The notes below the pieces were generated by a model, which was not told the origin of the DNA, made no database searches, and was given only the letters and a program-made list of their open reading frames with translations. The translations under genes and the position numbers were made by a program. This document shows positions 35,497-44,506 of a stretch of 64,000 nt of DNA, in pieces (positions within the stretch are counted from its first letter, which is position 1; the number at the start of each line of letters is the position of its first letter). Where the stretch lies: NCBI GenBank assembly GCA_902778165.1, contig CACYWQ010000006.1:25800-89799 (forward strand), read 5' to 3'. The stretch is from an uncultured Lachnospiraceae bacterium (lineage in GTDB: Bacteria; Bacillota; Clostridia; Lachnospirales; Lachnospiraceae).

Positions 35497-36488
35497 CTGC
35501 AGTAATTTTGTTTATACTCGGATTTGTGTTCTTGATATTCGGAGGCAACTGGTTCGTTGACGGTTCTACGGGCGTGGCCAAGAGATATCATATACCGGAA
35601 CTTTTGATAGGAGCGACGGTGGTATCCATAGGTACGACACTTCCCGAAGTAATGGTATCTGCAACATCAGCAGCCAAGGGTATCGGTGATATAGCATACG
35701 GTAATGCAATAGGATCCATTATTTGTAATACCGCACTCATATCGGCGCTTACTATAGCAATTAAGCCTGCAGATGTTGAGAAGAAGGAACTGTTTAAGCC
35801 CGTTGCTTATTTCTTTACGGCTGCCGTTATATATGTGGCAACCTCTTATATAACCGGATATTTCTCAAGAATCACAGGTATTGTATTGCTTGTGATATTT
35901 GCGACATACATGTTTACAACCGTTAGAAGTGTGTTACAGGGAGGTGTATCCGCAGATACTTCGGATGTAAATATTGAACAAAAAGATGAAAATAGTACAA
36001 ATAAAGGTTTTCAAGACAGCCTTTTATTTGATATACTGAAGATTGCGGTCGGTGCAACGCTTATTACAATAGGAGCCAATCTATTAGTAGATAACGGCAC
36101 CATAATCGCGACGGCCCTTGGAGTGCCTACATCCGTAATTGCGCTTACATTTGTCGCACTCGGAACATCACTTCCGGAACTTGTGACAGCTATCACGTCA
36201 TTAGCCAAAGGCCACGGAGCACTTTCGCTTGGTAATATTATCGGAGCGAACTTATTTAACCTGGTATTGGTCAGCGGTGTATCCATGACGATACAGCCCT
36301 TCCATATTCCGGTTGAGAAGACGATAGGAGGTATTAACGCTTCCTTAGTGGTGGATATTCCGGTTATGCTTGGAGTAATGTTACTCCTTACTGTTCCTTC
36401 GATTATTAAGGGCAAGTTATACAGATTGCAGGGAATACTTCTCCTTGCAACCTATGCAGGATATGTAATATTCCAGTTTGCAATGTAA
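35490..36488 (+). CDS. Ca2+/Na+ antiporter, CaCA family (YrbG-like)
   Basis: 332 residues with about ten membrane segments in two inverted halves. Each half carries the alpha repeat: SIGTTLPEVMVSATSAAKG in the first and ALGTSLPELVTAITSLAKG in the second, with the paired Glu residues that bind cation. A charged cytosolic loop (EQKDENSTNKG) separates the halves. It should extrude Ca2+ or exchange Na+. It overlaps the preceding gene, and proC follows by 13 bases. Confidence 0.92.
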   Translation: MLTAVILFILGFVFLIFGGNWFVDGSTGVAKRYHIPELLIGATVVSIGTTLPEVMVSATSAAKGIGDIAYGNAIGSIICNTALISALTIAIKPADVEKKELFKPVAYFFTAAVIYVATSYITGYFSRITGIVLLVIFATYMFTTVRSVLQGGVSADTSDVNIEQKDENSTNKGFQDSLLFDILKIAVGATLITIGANLLVDNGTIIATALGVPTSVIALTFVALGTSLPELVTAITSLAKGHGALSLGNIIGANLFNLVLVSGVSMTIQPFHIPVEKTIGGINASLVVDIPVMLGVMLLLTVPSIIKGKLYRLQGILLLATYAGYVIFQFAM

Positions 36489-36501
36489 TGGAGGTTAGAC
36501 T

Positions 36502-37293
36502 ATGAAGATAGGTTTTATCGGAATGGGTAACATGGCCCAGGCCATAGCGGCGGGCTTCATATACAGTGGCAAAATCGACGGAACTGATGTATATGCATAT
36601 GCACCTCATCAGGACAAGCTTAAGAGCAATGCAACCAAGATAGGATTCGTTCCGGCTCCTACACCCAAGGCGCTTGTTACAAGTGTTGATGTTGTGATAA
36701 TTGCATGTAAGCCTTATCAGATAGAAGATGTGCTTGAAGAGATAGGCAAAGACCTTAAGGGCAAGGCTTTGGTATCGATTGCAGCAGGATGGTCATTTGA
36801 TTCTTATGAGAAGATCCTTGGCAAGGATACCAGGATTCAGTGCATTATGCCCAATACACCTGCCATGGTAGGCGAAGGTGTACTGTTATTTGAAAGAATC
36901 CATTCCCTTAATGAAGATGAGAGGAATGAGATCATAGATTTGTTCGGAAGTCTCGGACTTGTGGAAGAACTGCCGACGGAACTTATGGGAATAGGCGGTG
37001 CCGTATCGGGTTGCGGTCCGGCATTTATGGATATGATAATGGAAGCTTACGCTGATGCAGCGGTTAAATACGGTATTCCGAGAACCCTTGCATATAAGCT
37101 CATATCTCAGACCATGTTGGGTTCTGCCAAGTTGCAGCTTCAGAGCGGTTCACATCCCGGAGTGCTTAAGGATGCGGTATGCTCACCTAAGGGCAGTACG
37201 ATAAGAGGCGTTGAAGCTTTGGAGAAAGCCGGACTCAGAGCGGCGTGTATGGATGCCGTTGATTCGATAATGGACTTTATTAATAATAGGTGA
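36502..37293 (+). CDS. proC: Pyrroline-5-carboxylate reductase
   Basis: 263 residues. The N-terminal Rossmann motif GFIGMGNMAQAIAAG binds NAD(P)H; the C-terminal signature covers SGCGPAFMDMIMEAY and HPGVLKDAVCSPKGSTI. It makes L-proline, the last step of proline synthesis. ATG follows GGAGG. proA and proB are not in the window, but the sodium/proline symporter putP lies 1.2 kb downstream. Confidence 0.95.
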   Translation: MKIGFIGMGNMAQAIAAGFIYSGKIDGTDVYAYAPHQDKLKSNATKIGFVPAPTPKALVTSVDVVIIACKPYQIEDVLEEIGKDLKGKALVSIAAGWSFDSYEKILGKDTRIQCIMPNTPAMVGEGVLLFERIHSLNEDERNEIIDLFGSLGLVEELPTELMGIGGAVSGCGPAFMDMIMEAYADAAVKYGIPRTLAYKLISQTMLGSAKLQLQSGSHPGVLKDAVCSPKGSTIRGVEALEKAGLRAACMDAVDSIMDFINNR

Positions 37294-37297
37294 TTAG

Positions 37298-38488
37298 ATG
37301 GGATTATTGGAGACTAAGAGAGTGATTCAGCCTCCCAAGCGGCGCAGGATGACCAAGAGAAAGAGGATCATGTTGGCCTGTGCCAAGGCGGCAGGTGTAG
37401 TTCTTGCGGCTTTCGCCGTTGTCATTATTATCTACATGTTGGCATTTGCCGAATATACTTATATTGATCTAAGCGAGCTTACTGCAGCTACCGTAACCGG
37501 ATATAACGGACACGGTATGCTTAATACCGTTACGCAGACCCTGGCCGGTCAGGAAGAGTTCTTTGATACGGTGAGTGTCAACGTACTTGATACGGATGAG
37601 GTTAAGAACGGAAGCTTAAGCAACGGAGATAAGATTGAGATTGAGTATTCTTACAACAAGAATTATGCCAAGGAGCATAAGTTAAGAGTAAGAGGCGGAA
37701 GCGAATTCGTTACCATCAAAGATCTTCCCGAGGGAACAGCAATTTCATATGATGATCTATTTGCGGGAGCCAAGCTTGAGTATACGGGAGTGGCGCCCTT
37801 AGTTACCGTAAGCGTATCCAATGTAAGTACCGATACCGTATTATCCGGTGTTGAATATACCATAGAGGGTGAGAAGCAGTATTATGACGAAGGTGACGTT
37901 GTAAGAGTTCGTGCTCAGTTTGACGAAGCTAAGGCTATAGAGGCTGCATATGATATAGAGAAGGGTCCCGAAGGATATGTTAAGGACTATACCGTAAGCG
38001 GTGTTGACAGATACTTAACGGATGCATCGGAACTTCCGCAAGAACTTCTTGATCAGATGAAGGAATATGGCGCTACGCTGTTTGGCAAGAATGAGGGAGA
38101 TGCCAATGAATTCGGATTAAGAATCTTCATGGCAGCAGGTACCATGTACAGTACGTCCGGCGGGGATTATACATTCTCTTGGAGAACTCCTGTGTATATC
38201 TCTTCTTATTTTACGTGTCTTAATGAAGAACATTTGGGAGAGCCCGGACAGCAGGTCAATGATGTTAAGGTGGTATATGACACAGGCATCAGTCAGAATG
38301 ACGGTAAGTCAGTATCGGCAGAGGCTGTTGTAGTGTTTAAAGATATAATAAGAAAGGCCGACGGAACCATAACGGTTAATCTTGATGGAGGGGAGATCGT
38401 ATCAGCGTCAACTAAGGACAGCGACATCAAGAATATGGTTAAGGCCAAGAGTGATGATAATTATACATCTACCAAATTGGAACAGTAG
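37298..38488 (+). CDS. Membrane-anchored extracytoplasmic protein of unknown function
   Basis: 396 residues. A very basic cytosolic N-terminus (PPKRRRMTKRKRIM) and one membrane segment at about 28-50 anchor a large outside domain. The domain is beta-rich with repeated short Val/Thr/Asp stretches (EFVTIKDLPEGTAISYDD, then VTVSVSNVSTDTVLSGVEY), which could be immunoglobulin-like or pilin-like folds, but I do not recognise the family. It lies between proC and putP with short gaps, so it may be co-transcribed with them. Confidence 0.6.
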   Translation: MGLLETKRVIQPPKRRRMTKRKRIMLACAKAAGVVLAAFAVVIIIYMLAFAEYTYIDLSELTAATVTGYNGHGMLNTVTQTLAGQEEFFDTVSVNVLDTDEVKNGSLSNGDKIEIEYSYNKNYAKEHKLRVRGGSEFVTIKDLPEGTAISYDDLFAGAKLEYTGVAPLVTVSVSNVSTDTVLSGVEYTIEGEKQYYDEGDVVRVRAQFDEAKAIEAAYDIEKGPEGYVKDYTVSGVDRYLTDASELPQELLDQMKEYGATLFGKNEGDANEFGLRIFMAAGTMYSTSGGDYTFSWRTPVYISSYFTCLNEEHLGEPGQQVNDVKVVYDTGISQNDGKSVSAEAVVVFKDIIRKADGTITVNLDGGEIVSASTKDSDIKNMVKAKSDDNYTSTKLEQ

Positions 38489-38512
38489 ATATTAGTAACA
38501 GGAGGAGAGAAA

Positions 38513-40048
38513 ATGGGTAATATCGAATGGTTCTTAATAGCATTTGTATGCTATTTGATAGTAATGGTCGTGATCGGTGCGACTTATGCCAAGCAGAATA
38601 CGAATTCTGAGGATTACTTCTTAGGAGGTCGTAAGCTTACCGGTTGGGTTGCGGCAATGTCTGCACAGGCTTCCGATATGAGCGGATGGCTTCTACTTGG
38701 TCTTCCGGGAAGTGTATATGCCCTCGGAACCGGTCAGTCATGGATAGCAATAGGTCTTTTGATAGGTACGGTTGTTAACTGGCTTGTAATATCCAAGAGA
38801 CTTCGTCGCTATACGATAGCAGCCAACAATTCACTTACTATTCCGAGATTCTTCCAGAACAGATTTGAAGATGACAAGAAGGTATTACTCGGTGCCTCAT
38901 CAGTGGTAATCGTTATATTCTTCTTGGTTTATACGGCTTCAGCATTTGCATCAGGCGGTAAGTTATTCAATTCCGTATTCGGTGTGGATTATCATATCGC
39001 CCTTACTATAGGCGTAATAGTGATCCTTGCTTATACATACATGGGCGGATTCTTAGCCGTTTGTACAACAGACCTGGTACAGGGATTGCTTATGCTTGTT
39101 GCTCTTATGCTTGTTCCGATCTTAGCTTACGGACTTATAAGCGGAGATATCACAACAGGTCTTACTGCAACAGGAGTTAATGATGCGGCAGGTTATCTTA
39201 ATATAATGAGAGACGGTGACGGCAATCCGATCACATTCGTATCTATCATCTCACAGCTTGCATGGGGACTCGGATACTGTGGTATGCCTCACGTACTTGT
39301 TCGTTTCATGGCAGTTAAGGATGAGAAGGAACTCAGTAAGAGTAAGGTGATAGCTATCATATGGGTAATTCTTTCACTTACACTTGCAGTAGTGATAGGT
39401 GTGGTCGGACGTGCTTATCTTCCTACGCTTCTTACAGACGGAGCTGAAGAGAAGGTATTCATAGAGATGATCATCAAGGTATTCACACAGGATATTAAGG
39501 TACCGTTATTCGGAGGCCTGTTCTTATGTGGAATCCTGGCAGCCATCATGTCAACGGCGGATTCACAGTTACTTGTTTCAGCATCGGCTGTATCTGAGGA
39601 TATTTATACAGGTGTACTTCGTAAGGAAGCTGATGATGATAAGATCCTTCGAATCAGCCGTATCACGGTGCTTTCAATTGCAGTTATCGCATATTTCATA
39701 GCATGGAATCCCAATAGTTCCATCATGAAGCTCGTGTCCGATGCATGGGCAGGACTGGGTGCAGCATTCGGCCCTACAGTGGTCATGGCATTATTCTGGA
39801 GAAGAACCAATCTTGCCGGTGCCGTTGCAGGTGTTGTAAGCGGTGCAGCAACCGTTATTCTCTGGGACTACATTCCTTTGATGGGTGGACAGACACTTGG
39901 CGATGTAACAGGCTTGTATTCACTTCTTGTAGGTTTCTTCATCAGCCTTATACTTATCGTAGTGGTTTCACTTGCAACCAAGGCGCCTTCTGAAACAATG
40001 CTTAAGACATTTGATGATGTTAAGTCAGGCAATGTTGAGAACATATAA
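38513..40048 (+). CDS. putP: Sodium/proline symporter
   Basis: 511 residues with about thirteen membrane segments. YFLGGRKLTGWVAAMSAQAS, DMSGWLLLGLPG and AAIMSTADSQLLVSASAVSEDIY are specific to PutP within the solute:sodium symporter family. It imports L-proline with Na+. ATG follows AGGAGGAG. The downstream 44 bases lead to the sigma factor gene without an obvious terminator. Confidence 0.93.
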   Translation: MGNIEWFLIAFVCYLIVMVVIGATYAKQNTNSEDYFLGGRKLTGWVAAMSAQASDMSGWLLLGLPGSVYALGTGQSWIAIGLLIGTVVNWLVISKRLRRYTIAANNSLTIPRFFQNRFEDDKKVLLGASSVVIVIFFLVYTASAFASGGKLFNSVFGVDYHIALTIGVIVILAYTYMGGFLAVCTTDLVQGLLMLVALMLVPILAYGLISGDITTGLTATGVNDAAGYLNIMRDGDGNPITFVSIISQLAWGLGYCGMPHVLVRFMAVKDEKELSKSKVIAIIWVILSLTLAVVIGVVGRAYLPTLLTDGAEEKVFIEMIIKVFTQDIKVPLFGGLFLCGILAAIMSTADSQLLVSASAVSEDIYTGVLRKEADDDKILRISRITVLSIAVIAYFIAWNPNSSIMKLVSDAWAGLGAAFGPTVVMALFWRRTNLAGAVAGVVSGAATVILWDYIPLMGGQTLGDVTGLYSLLVGFFISLILIVVVSLATKAPSETMLKTFDDVKSGNVENI

Positions 40049-40092
40049 CAGGTATTGATTCTGCATTCCGTTTATGAGAGGGGGCGAAATGC

Positions 40093-40653
40093 ATGAACCC
40101 GACAGATGAGCAATTATACACCCGTTTCCTTAAACAAAGGGCGGAATCCGATATAAGGATATTACTTGACAGATACAGGGAACCGCTTATATTCTTTATT
40201 AACGGAATAGTTCATAACATGGATGATGCTGAAGATCTTGCCATGGATTGCTTTGCGATCATAGTATCGGGTACTGCGCATTATCATCCCAGGGTCGATG
40301 CAAGCTTTAAGACCTGGTTATATGCAATAGCCAAGAAACAGGCATATATGTGGCTTAGACGTAATAAGCACATGATGAGTGATATAGACGAAGCAATCGA
40401 CACCGGTGAGATATCAAGCGATGAAGATATGCCCGAATCCCATCTTATTACGGATGAGAGGAATAAGAGGATATATGATGCGCTTAAAAGACTCAACGCT
40501 GATTATGCCACGGCTCTGTATCTTACATACTATGAAGATATGAAGGTTGAACAGATAGCGCGCATAATGCACAAGAGTGCCAAACAGGTCTATAACCTTT
40601 TAAGTCGCGGCAAAACATCGCTTAGAGAACTGTTAAGTGATGAGGACTTATAA
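40093..40653 (+). CDS. ECF-type RNA polymerase sigma factor
   Basis: 186 residues. Region 2: RYREPLIFFINGIVHNMDDAEDLAMDCFAII (residues about 24-55); region 4: LNADYATALYLTYYEDMKVE, then QIARIMHKSAKQVYNLLSRGK (about 130-180). Regions 1 and 3 are absent, as in ECF sigma factors. It directs RNA polymerase to a small regulon. It is followed after three bases by a membrane-protein gene and then a PrsW-type protease, so its release may depend on membrane proteolysis. Confidence 0.85.
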   Translation: MNPTDEQLYTRFLKQRAESDIRILLDRYREPLIFFINGIVHNMDDAEDLAMDCFAIIVSGTAHYHPRVDASFKTWLYAIAKKQAYMWLRRNKHMMSDIDEAIDTGEISSDEDMPESHLITDERNKRIYDALKRLNADYATALYLTYYEDMKVEQIARIMHKSAKQVYNLLSRGKTSLRELLSDEDL

Positions 40654-40656
40654 GTC

Positions 40657-41469
40657 ATGAGTACTGTAACATTAGTTGATATAATCCAAACATCGATACA
40701 GATAATGGTACTTGTACCTGTGATCATTATGTTTGTAAGAATATCCGGCAGAAGCAGGAATAAGCTTTTGCCGGTCTTTTTTACGTTCGCAATGATAAGT
40801 TTCTTATTAACCGATCTGTATTGGATCGTATATAACTTCTTAAGACCGGATACAAGAAATCCGATTGCGGCCAATGAGATAGCGGAGTTAGCAACCTTGT
40901 TGTTATTATCCGCCACATTGGAGAATCTTATCAGGGATAAGGGGAGATTTAATAAGCTCTCTGTTACGATACTTGCTTATTCGACGGTATTTATAGGAGT
41001 CAATATCGCTCTGTGGATCATATGGTCTGGCGAGTGGGCCAAAGACATAATATTCGGTATACCTTATATCTATCTTATGTATCTGGTGTCTGACGGAATA
41101 GTAAGAACCAAGGTCATGGATCTTAAGCATTCGCTTACGGTACTTATCTTAAGTCTTGCGGTATTGTTTATGCTTATAGCAACAATTATATCATCCGGAA
41201 CCTTATATGTTGCGGCTACGGTAGCATCATTTATCTGTGCCTATGTCATATTCGGATATACATTCGGCAAATGCATCGGGTTTATGACTAAGCCTGATGA
41301 AGGAGTACGCACGGTACTTATGGCGGTAGGTGCTTTTGAATGGGCATTACTTATCACATACATAAGTGACGGATGGATGTATATAGTTGCGGGAGTGGCT
41401 GTTACATCGACAATCATACTGATGTGTCTGGCTTATAAAAAGGAGGTATCCGAAGATGATCTATGCTGA
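40657..41469 (+). CDS. Polytopic membrane protein between sigma factor and PrsW
   Basis: 270 residues with about seven hydrophobic segments, starting with an N-terminal TLVDIIQTSIQIMVLVPVII. No anti-sigma zinc motif (HxxxCxxC) is present. I do not recognise the family. It starts three bases after the sigma gene and overlaps the PrsW-like gene by 14 bases, so translation of all three is linked. It could be an unusual membrane-bound sensor or anti-sigma partner. Confidence 0.7.
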   Translation: MSTVTLVDIIQTSIQIMVLVPVIIMFVRISGRSRNKLLPVFFTFAMISFLLTDLYWIVYNFLRPDTRNPIAANEIAELATLLLLSATLENLIRDKGRFNKLSVTILAYSTVFIGVNIALWIIWSGEWAKDIIFGIPYIYLMYLVSDGIVRTKVMDLKHSLTVLILSLAVLFMLIATIISSGTLYVAATVASFICAYVIFGYTFGKCIGFMTKPDEGVRTVLMAVGAFEWALLITYISDGWMYIVAGVAVTSTIILMCLAYKKEVSEDDLC

Positions 41470-42094
41470 GAATATAATAATCTGCATAGCGATTCCTCTT
41501 ATTATCACTTTGATATTTATAGGAGGCGGTGCCGGAAGATTTGTTAAGGCGTTTATAACCGGAATGGTGATCTGTCTTCTGGCAGCATATATAAGCGGGT
41601 ATCTTGAGAGCATTTCAGGACTCGGTGCTGAAGATGCATCCATATTCATATCACCCATCGTGGAAGAGATCATGAAGTATCTCCCTATACTGTTCTTCAT
41701 GCTTGTGTTTAATTCTGACGGAAACGTTCTTATACTGATGAGTATAGGAGTGGGTGCGGGATTTGCTACATTTGAGAACTGTTGCTATATATTATCTTCT
41801 GGCGCCGATAATCTGACTTATATTCTTATAAGAGGAATGGCGGTGGGAGTTATGCATATCGTAAGTATATTTGCGCTTACGTTAGCCCTTGTATTGCTTA
41901 GGAGATTAAATGTCTCTTCTTATGCAGGCATGGCCGGAGCGTTAAGTTTATCAATAACATTTCATTCTCTGTATAATCTTCTGGTGTCAGAGCCCGGAAT
42001 TTCTTCTGTTATCGGCTATTGTCTGCCGATAGCCGCAGCCGTTACTCTGGGCATTTCAATCAAAAAAGAAAATTTTTATCAAATAGGTGAGTAA
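41456..42094 (+). CDS. PrsW-family intramembrane metalloprotease
   Basis: 212 residues with about seven membrane segments and the full set of PrsW motifs in order: EExxK (Glu70, Glu71, Lys74 in VEEIMKYL), FENxxY (Phe106, Glu107), His134 in VGVMHIVS and HxxxN (His170, Asn174). In Bacillus subtilis PrsW starts degradation of the anti-sigma factor RsiW. ATG follows AGGAGG by nine bases inside the end of the preceding gene. The neighbouring sigma factor makes a regulatory role likely. Confidence 0.85.
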   Translation: MIYAENIIICIAIPLIITLIFIGGGAGRFVKAFITGMVICLLAAYISGYLESISGLGAEDASIFISPIVEEIMKYLPILFFMLVFNSDGNVLILMSIGVGAGFATFENCCYILSSGADNLTYILIRGMAVGVMHIVSIFALTLALVLLRRLNVSSYAGMAGALSLSITFHSLYNLLVSEPGISSVIGYCLPIAAAVTLGISIKKENFYQIGE

Positions 42095-42184
42095 AAATTA
42101 TATTTCCTGCAATTAAGTATATAAAAGGGACAGATAAGGTCATATGGATTAACGGAAGTGCAGGGAATAAGATAAGGGGCCTTT

Positions 42185-42493
42185 ATGAAATACTCTACAG
42201 ACGAAGCTTTACGAGAAGTTTATAAGCGAAGCGACCGCCTCATCCGTAAGAGGGAGAGGAGAATACGTAATGTGATGTGTGCATTATCGGTATTCTTATT
42301 TACGGGTATGATTGCTATCATAGCTAATCTGGCGGGCACACCGGGGGCCGAGGGTGTACAGTCTGTATACGGAGCATTCATGTTATCTTCCGATGCGGGA
42401 GCTTACGTACTGGTAGCGATTATAGCATTTATGCTTGGTATTGCCGTTACGTTGGCAACACGCGGATATCGTAGTGATCATAAGGATAAGTGA
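42185..42493 (+). CDS. Small two-segment membrane protein
   Basis: 102 residues. A basic N-terminal helix (KYSTDEALREVYKRSDRLIR, then KRERR) precedes two membrane segments (about 32-50 and 75-93). Both ends of the protein face the same side, likely the cytosol. It lies 90 bases after the PrsW-like gene. Its size and topology would suit a proteolysis substrate or an anti-sigma factor, but there is no motif to support this. Confidence 0.6.
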   Translation: MKYSTDEALREVYKRSDRLIRKRERRIRNVMCALSVFLFTGMIAIIANLAGTPGAEGVQSVYGAFMLSSDAGAYVLVAIIAFMLGIAVTLATRGYRSDHKDK

Positions 42494-42573
42494 TCCTGAT
42501 CATTACACTTAATGCGGTGGGACGCATTAAGAATTAAATCGGTTGTAACAAGGGGATTTGGATATAACCAAAG

Positions 42574-42600
42574 AAAAACGGGGCTTACGCCCCGTTTTTT
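42574..42600. terminator. Bidirectional terminator
   Basis: ACGGGGC/GCCCCGT with TTAC loop, flanked by AAAA and TTTTTT. It ends both the sigma-factor operon and the oppositely oriented PFP gene. Confidence 0.92.
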
Positions 42601-42626
42601 GCTGTCTTTATATTTGGAACTTATTC

Positions 42627-44291
42627 TTAGTTAACACCCTTCTCAAGTGCAAGTGTTCTTGTTGTAAGATCACATACCTCAGCAGGTCCGAAGTACTGGA
42701 TCGCGCCGGGATATAAGAATGATGTCTTAACTGCCCACTCATCTCTGTGAGCTTCGAAATACTTAAACGGAGCTCCGTCAAGTTCTACAAGTGCCTTACG
42801 GATAACGGGCTTGTCTTCACCGTTACGTCTCTCCATGTTCATCATCTTGGTAATCGGCATTCCGCCTGCAACCCACTCATCAGCAGGCTTAGAGATGTTA
42901 GATACCTTAGAAAGATATCCTGTGTAGCCGTACTGGATAAGCATGAATGCATTGTATCCTAATGAGTAGCAGTAGTCTGCATCGAAGTTTGAAGGGAATG
43001 CACATCTTCCTTCGTAACCGAAGAAGTGATGCTGTGCACCGAACTTACCCTTGTATGTGCCTGCAGCCTTACGCTTAGCAAGCTCAGTTCTAACCATCTC
43101 AGAGAATAACTTCTCAGACTCGATAAGTGATACCTGAACGTTACCGTGAGGATCTCTCTCTAAGAATAACTGCTGCTGAATACCCTGAGGAAGGATATCA
43201 AATACTGCAAATGACTCAGATGTAAGCCCCTTCTTGATGAATTCGTACTTAGCATTCCAGTCGGGAAGAGCATTGAATTCCTCTGTCTTATTACCTGCAA
43301 GTAATTCGTTGATCTCAGCGATAAGCTTAGAGAACTCGGGAACGAACTCAACGATACCCTCGGGGATAATAGCCACACCGAAGTTCTCGCCGTTGTTGCC
43401 ACGCTTCTCAACAGAGTCGGCAATGTAATTGGTAATCTGAGCAAGTGACATCTTCTTAGCAGCAACTTCCTCACCGATAAGGCAGATGTTAGGCTGTGTC
43501 TCAAGTGCACACTCAAGTGCAACGTGAGAAGCGCTACGTCCCATAACCTTAATGAAGTGCCAATATTTCTTAGCTGAGTTGGCATCTCTTTCGATATTGC
43601 CGATAAGCTCTGAATAAGTCTTGGTTGCTGTATCGAATCCGAATGAAGCCTCGATATCTTCGTTCTTAAGGTCACCGTCGATTGTCTTGGGACATCCGAT
43701 TACCTGAACGCCTGTGTTGTTGGCAGCCATATACTCTGCAAGAGTAGCTGCGTTAGTGTTGGAATCATCACCGCCGATGATAACGATAGCTGTAAGACCG
43801 TTCCTCTTAGCGTTCTCAGCAACTATCTTAAACTGTTCCTGTGTCTCAAGCTTGGTTCTTCCTGAACCGATGATATCGAATCCGCCTGTATTTCTGTAAG
43901 CGTCGATGAATGCATCGTCAAATTCAACGTAGTCGTTATTAAGAAGTCCGTCCGGACCGCCCTTGAATCCGAGTAATACGTTGCTCTTATCTGTAGCCTT
44001 GATAGCATCGTAAAGACCGCAGATAACGTTGTGTCCTCCGGGTGCCTGACCGCCTGAGAGGATAACACCTACAACCTGCTTCTTAGCAACTGAAGTGTTG
44101 GCTCCCTTGACGAAAGTAATCTCATTCTTACCATATGTGTTGGGGAACAGAGCCTTGATCTTATCCTGATCAGCTACGCTCTCTGTAGCAGCGCCGTCCT
44201 TGACACAGATCTCTGATATGCCGTTTCTAAGCATTGCAGGAAGCTTAGGCTGATATGCATATCTTGCTTTTTGAAGTGGTGAAAGATTCAT
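42627..44291 (-). CDS. pfp: Pyrophosphate-dependent 6-phosphofructokinase
   Basis: 554 residues, the long PPi-type phosphofructokinase. GGDDSN (173-178) has the second Asp that excludes ATP in PPi enzymes; PKTIDGDL (201-208) carries the catalytic Asp; MGRSASHVALECAL binds fructose 6-phosphate. It interconverts fructose 6-phosphate and fructose 1,6-bisphosphate using PPi, a saving used by many anaerobes. The start ATG follows AAAGGAG. It is divergent from the glycogen phosphorylase gene, placing two sugar-phosphate steps around a shared 215-base control region. Confidence 0.95.
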   Translation of the reverse strand: MNLSPLQKARYAYQPKLPAMLRNGISEICVKDGAATESVADQDKIKALFPNTYGKNEITFVKGANTSVAKKQVVGVILSGGQAPGGHNVICGLYDAIKATDKSNVLLGFKGGPDGLLNNDYVEFDDAFIDAYRNTGGFDIIGSGRTKLETQEQFKIVAENAKRNGLTAIVIIGGDDSNTNAATLAEYMAANNTGVQVIGCPKTIDGDLKNEDIEASFGFDTATKTYSELIGNIERDANSAKKYWHFIKVMGRSASHVALECALETQPNICLIGEEVAAKKMSLAQITNYIADSVEKRGNNGENFGVAIIPEGIVEFVPEFSKLIAEINELLAGNKTEEFNALPDWNAKYEFIKKGLTSESFAVFDILPQGIQQQLFLERDPHGNVQVSLIESEKLFSEMVRTELAKRKAAGTYKGKFGAQHHFFGYEGRCAFPSNFDADYCYSLGYNAFMLIQYGYTGYLSKVSNISKPADEWVAGGMPITKMMNMERRNGEDKPVIRKALVELDGAPFKYFEAHRDEWAVKTSFLYPGAIQYFGPAEVCDLTTRTLALEKGVN

Positions 44292-44506
44292 AATATATCT
44301 CCTTTACAAAATATGATTGATTGAAAATAAAAACCATAGAGGATTATAACACAGATGCCCCTAAATTGGGGATTTCTTTTCAAAGTTTAGTAAATTTTCG
44401 CAAATTGAAGATTTTTGCTTTACTTTTCTTTTTTGCTGTTATAAACTACAATAAGTAGTGTATGGCAATTTAACCTCTACTGATGTTTATTATAAAGGAG
44501 AAGGAC
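44292..44506. other. Divergent control region between pfp and glycogen phosphorylase
   Basis: A very AT-rich 215-base stretch with a CCCC/GGGG hairpin around TAAATT (44354-44367). A tentative + strand promoter is TTGCTT (44415-44420) with TTATAA (44439-44444). No catabolite-response-like palindrome was convincing. Confidence 0.45.

Noticed and set aside
44354-44367. CCCC/GGGG hairpin in the pfp/glgP gap as a terminator
   Set aside because: A four-base stem is too weak and lies in the leader region of divergent genes.
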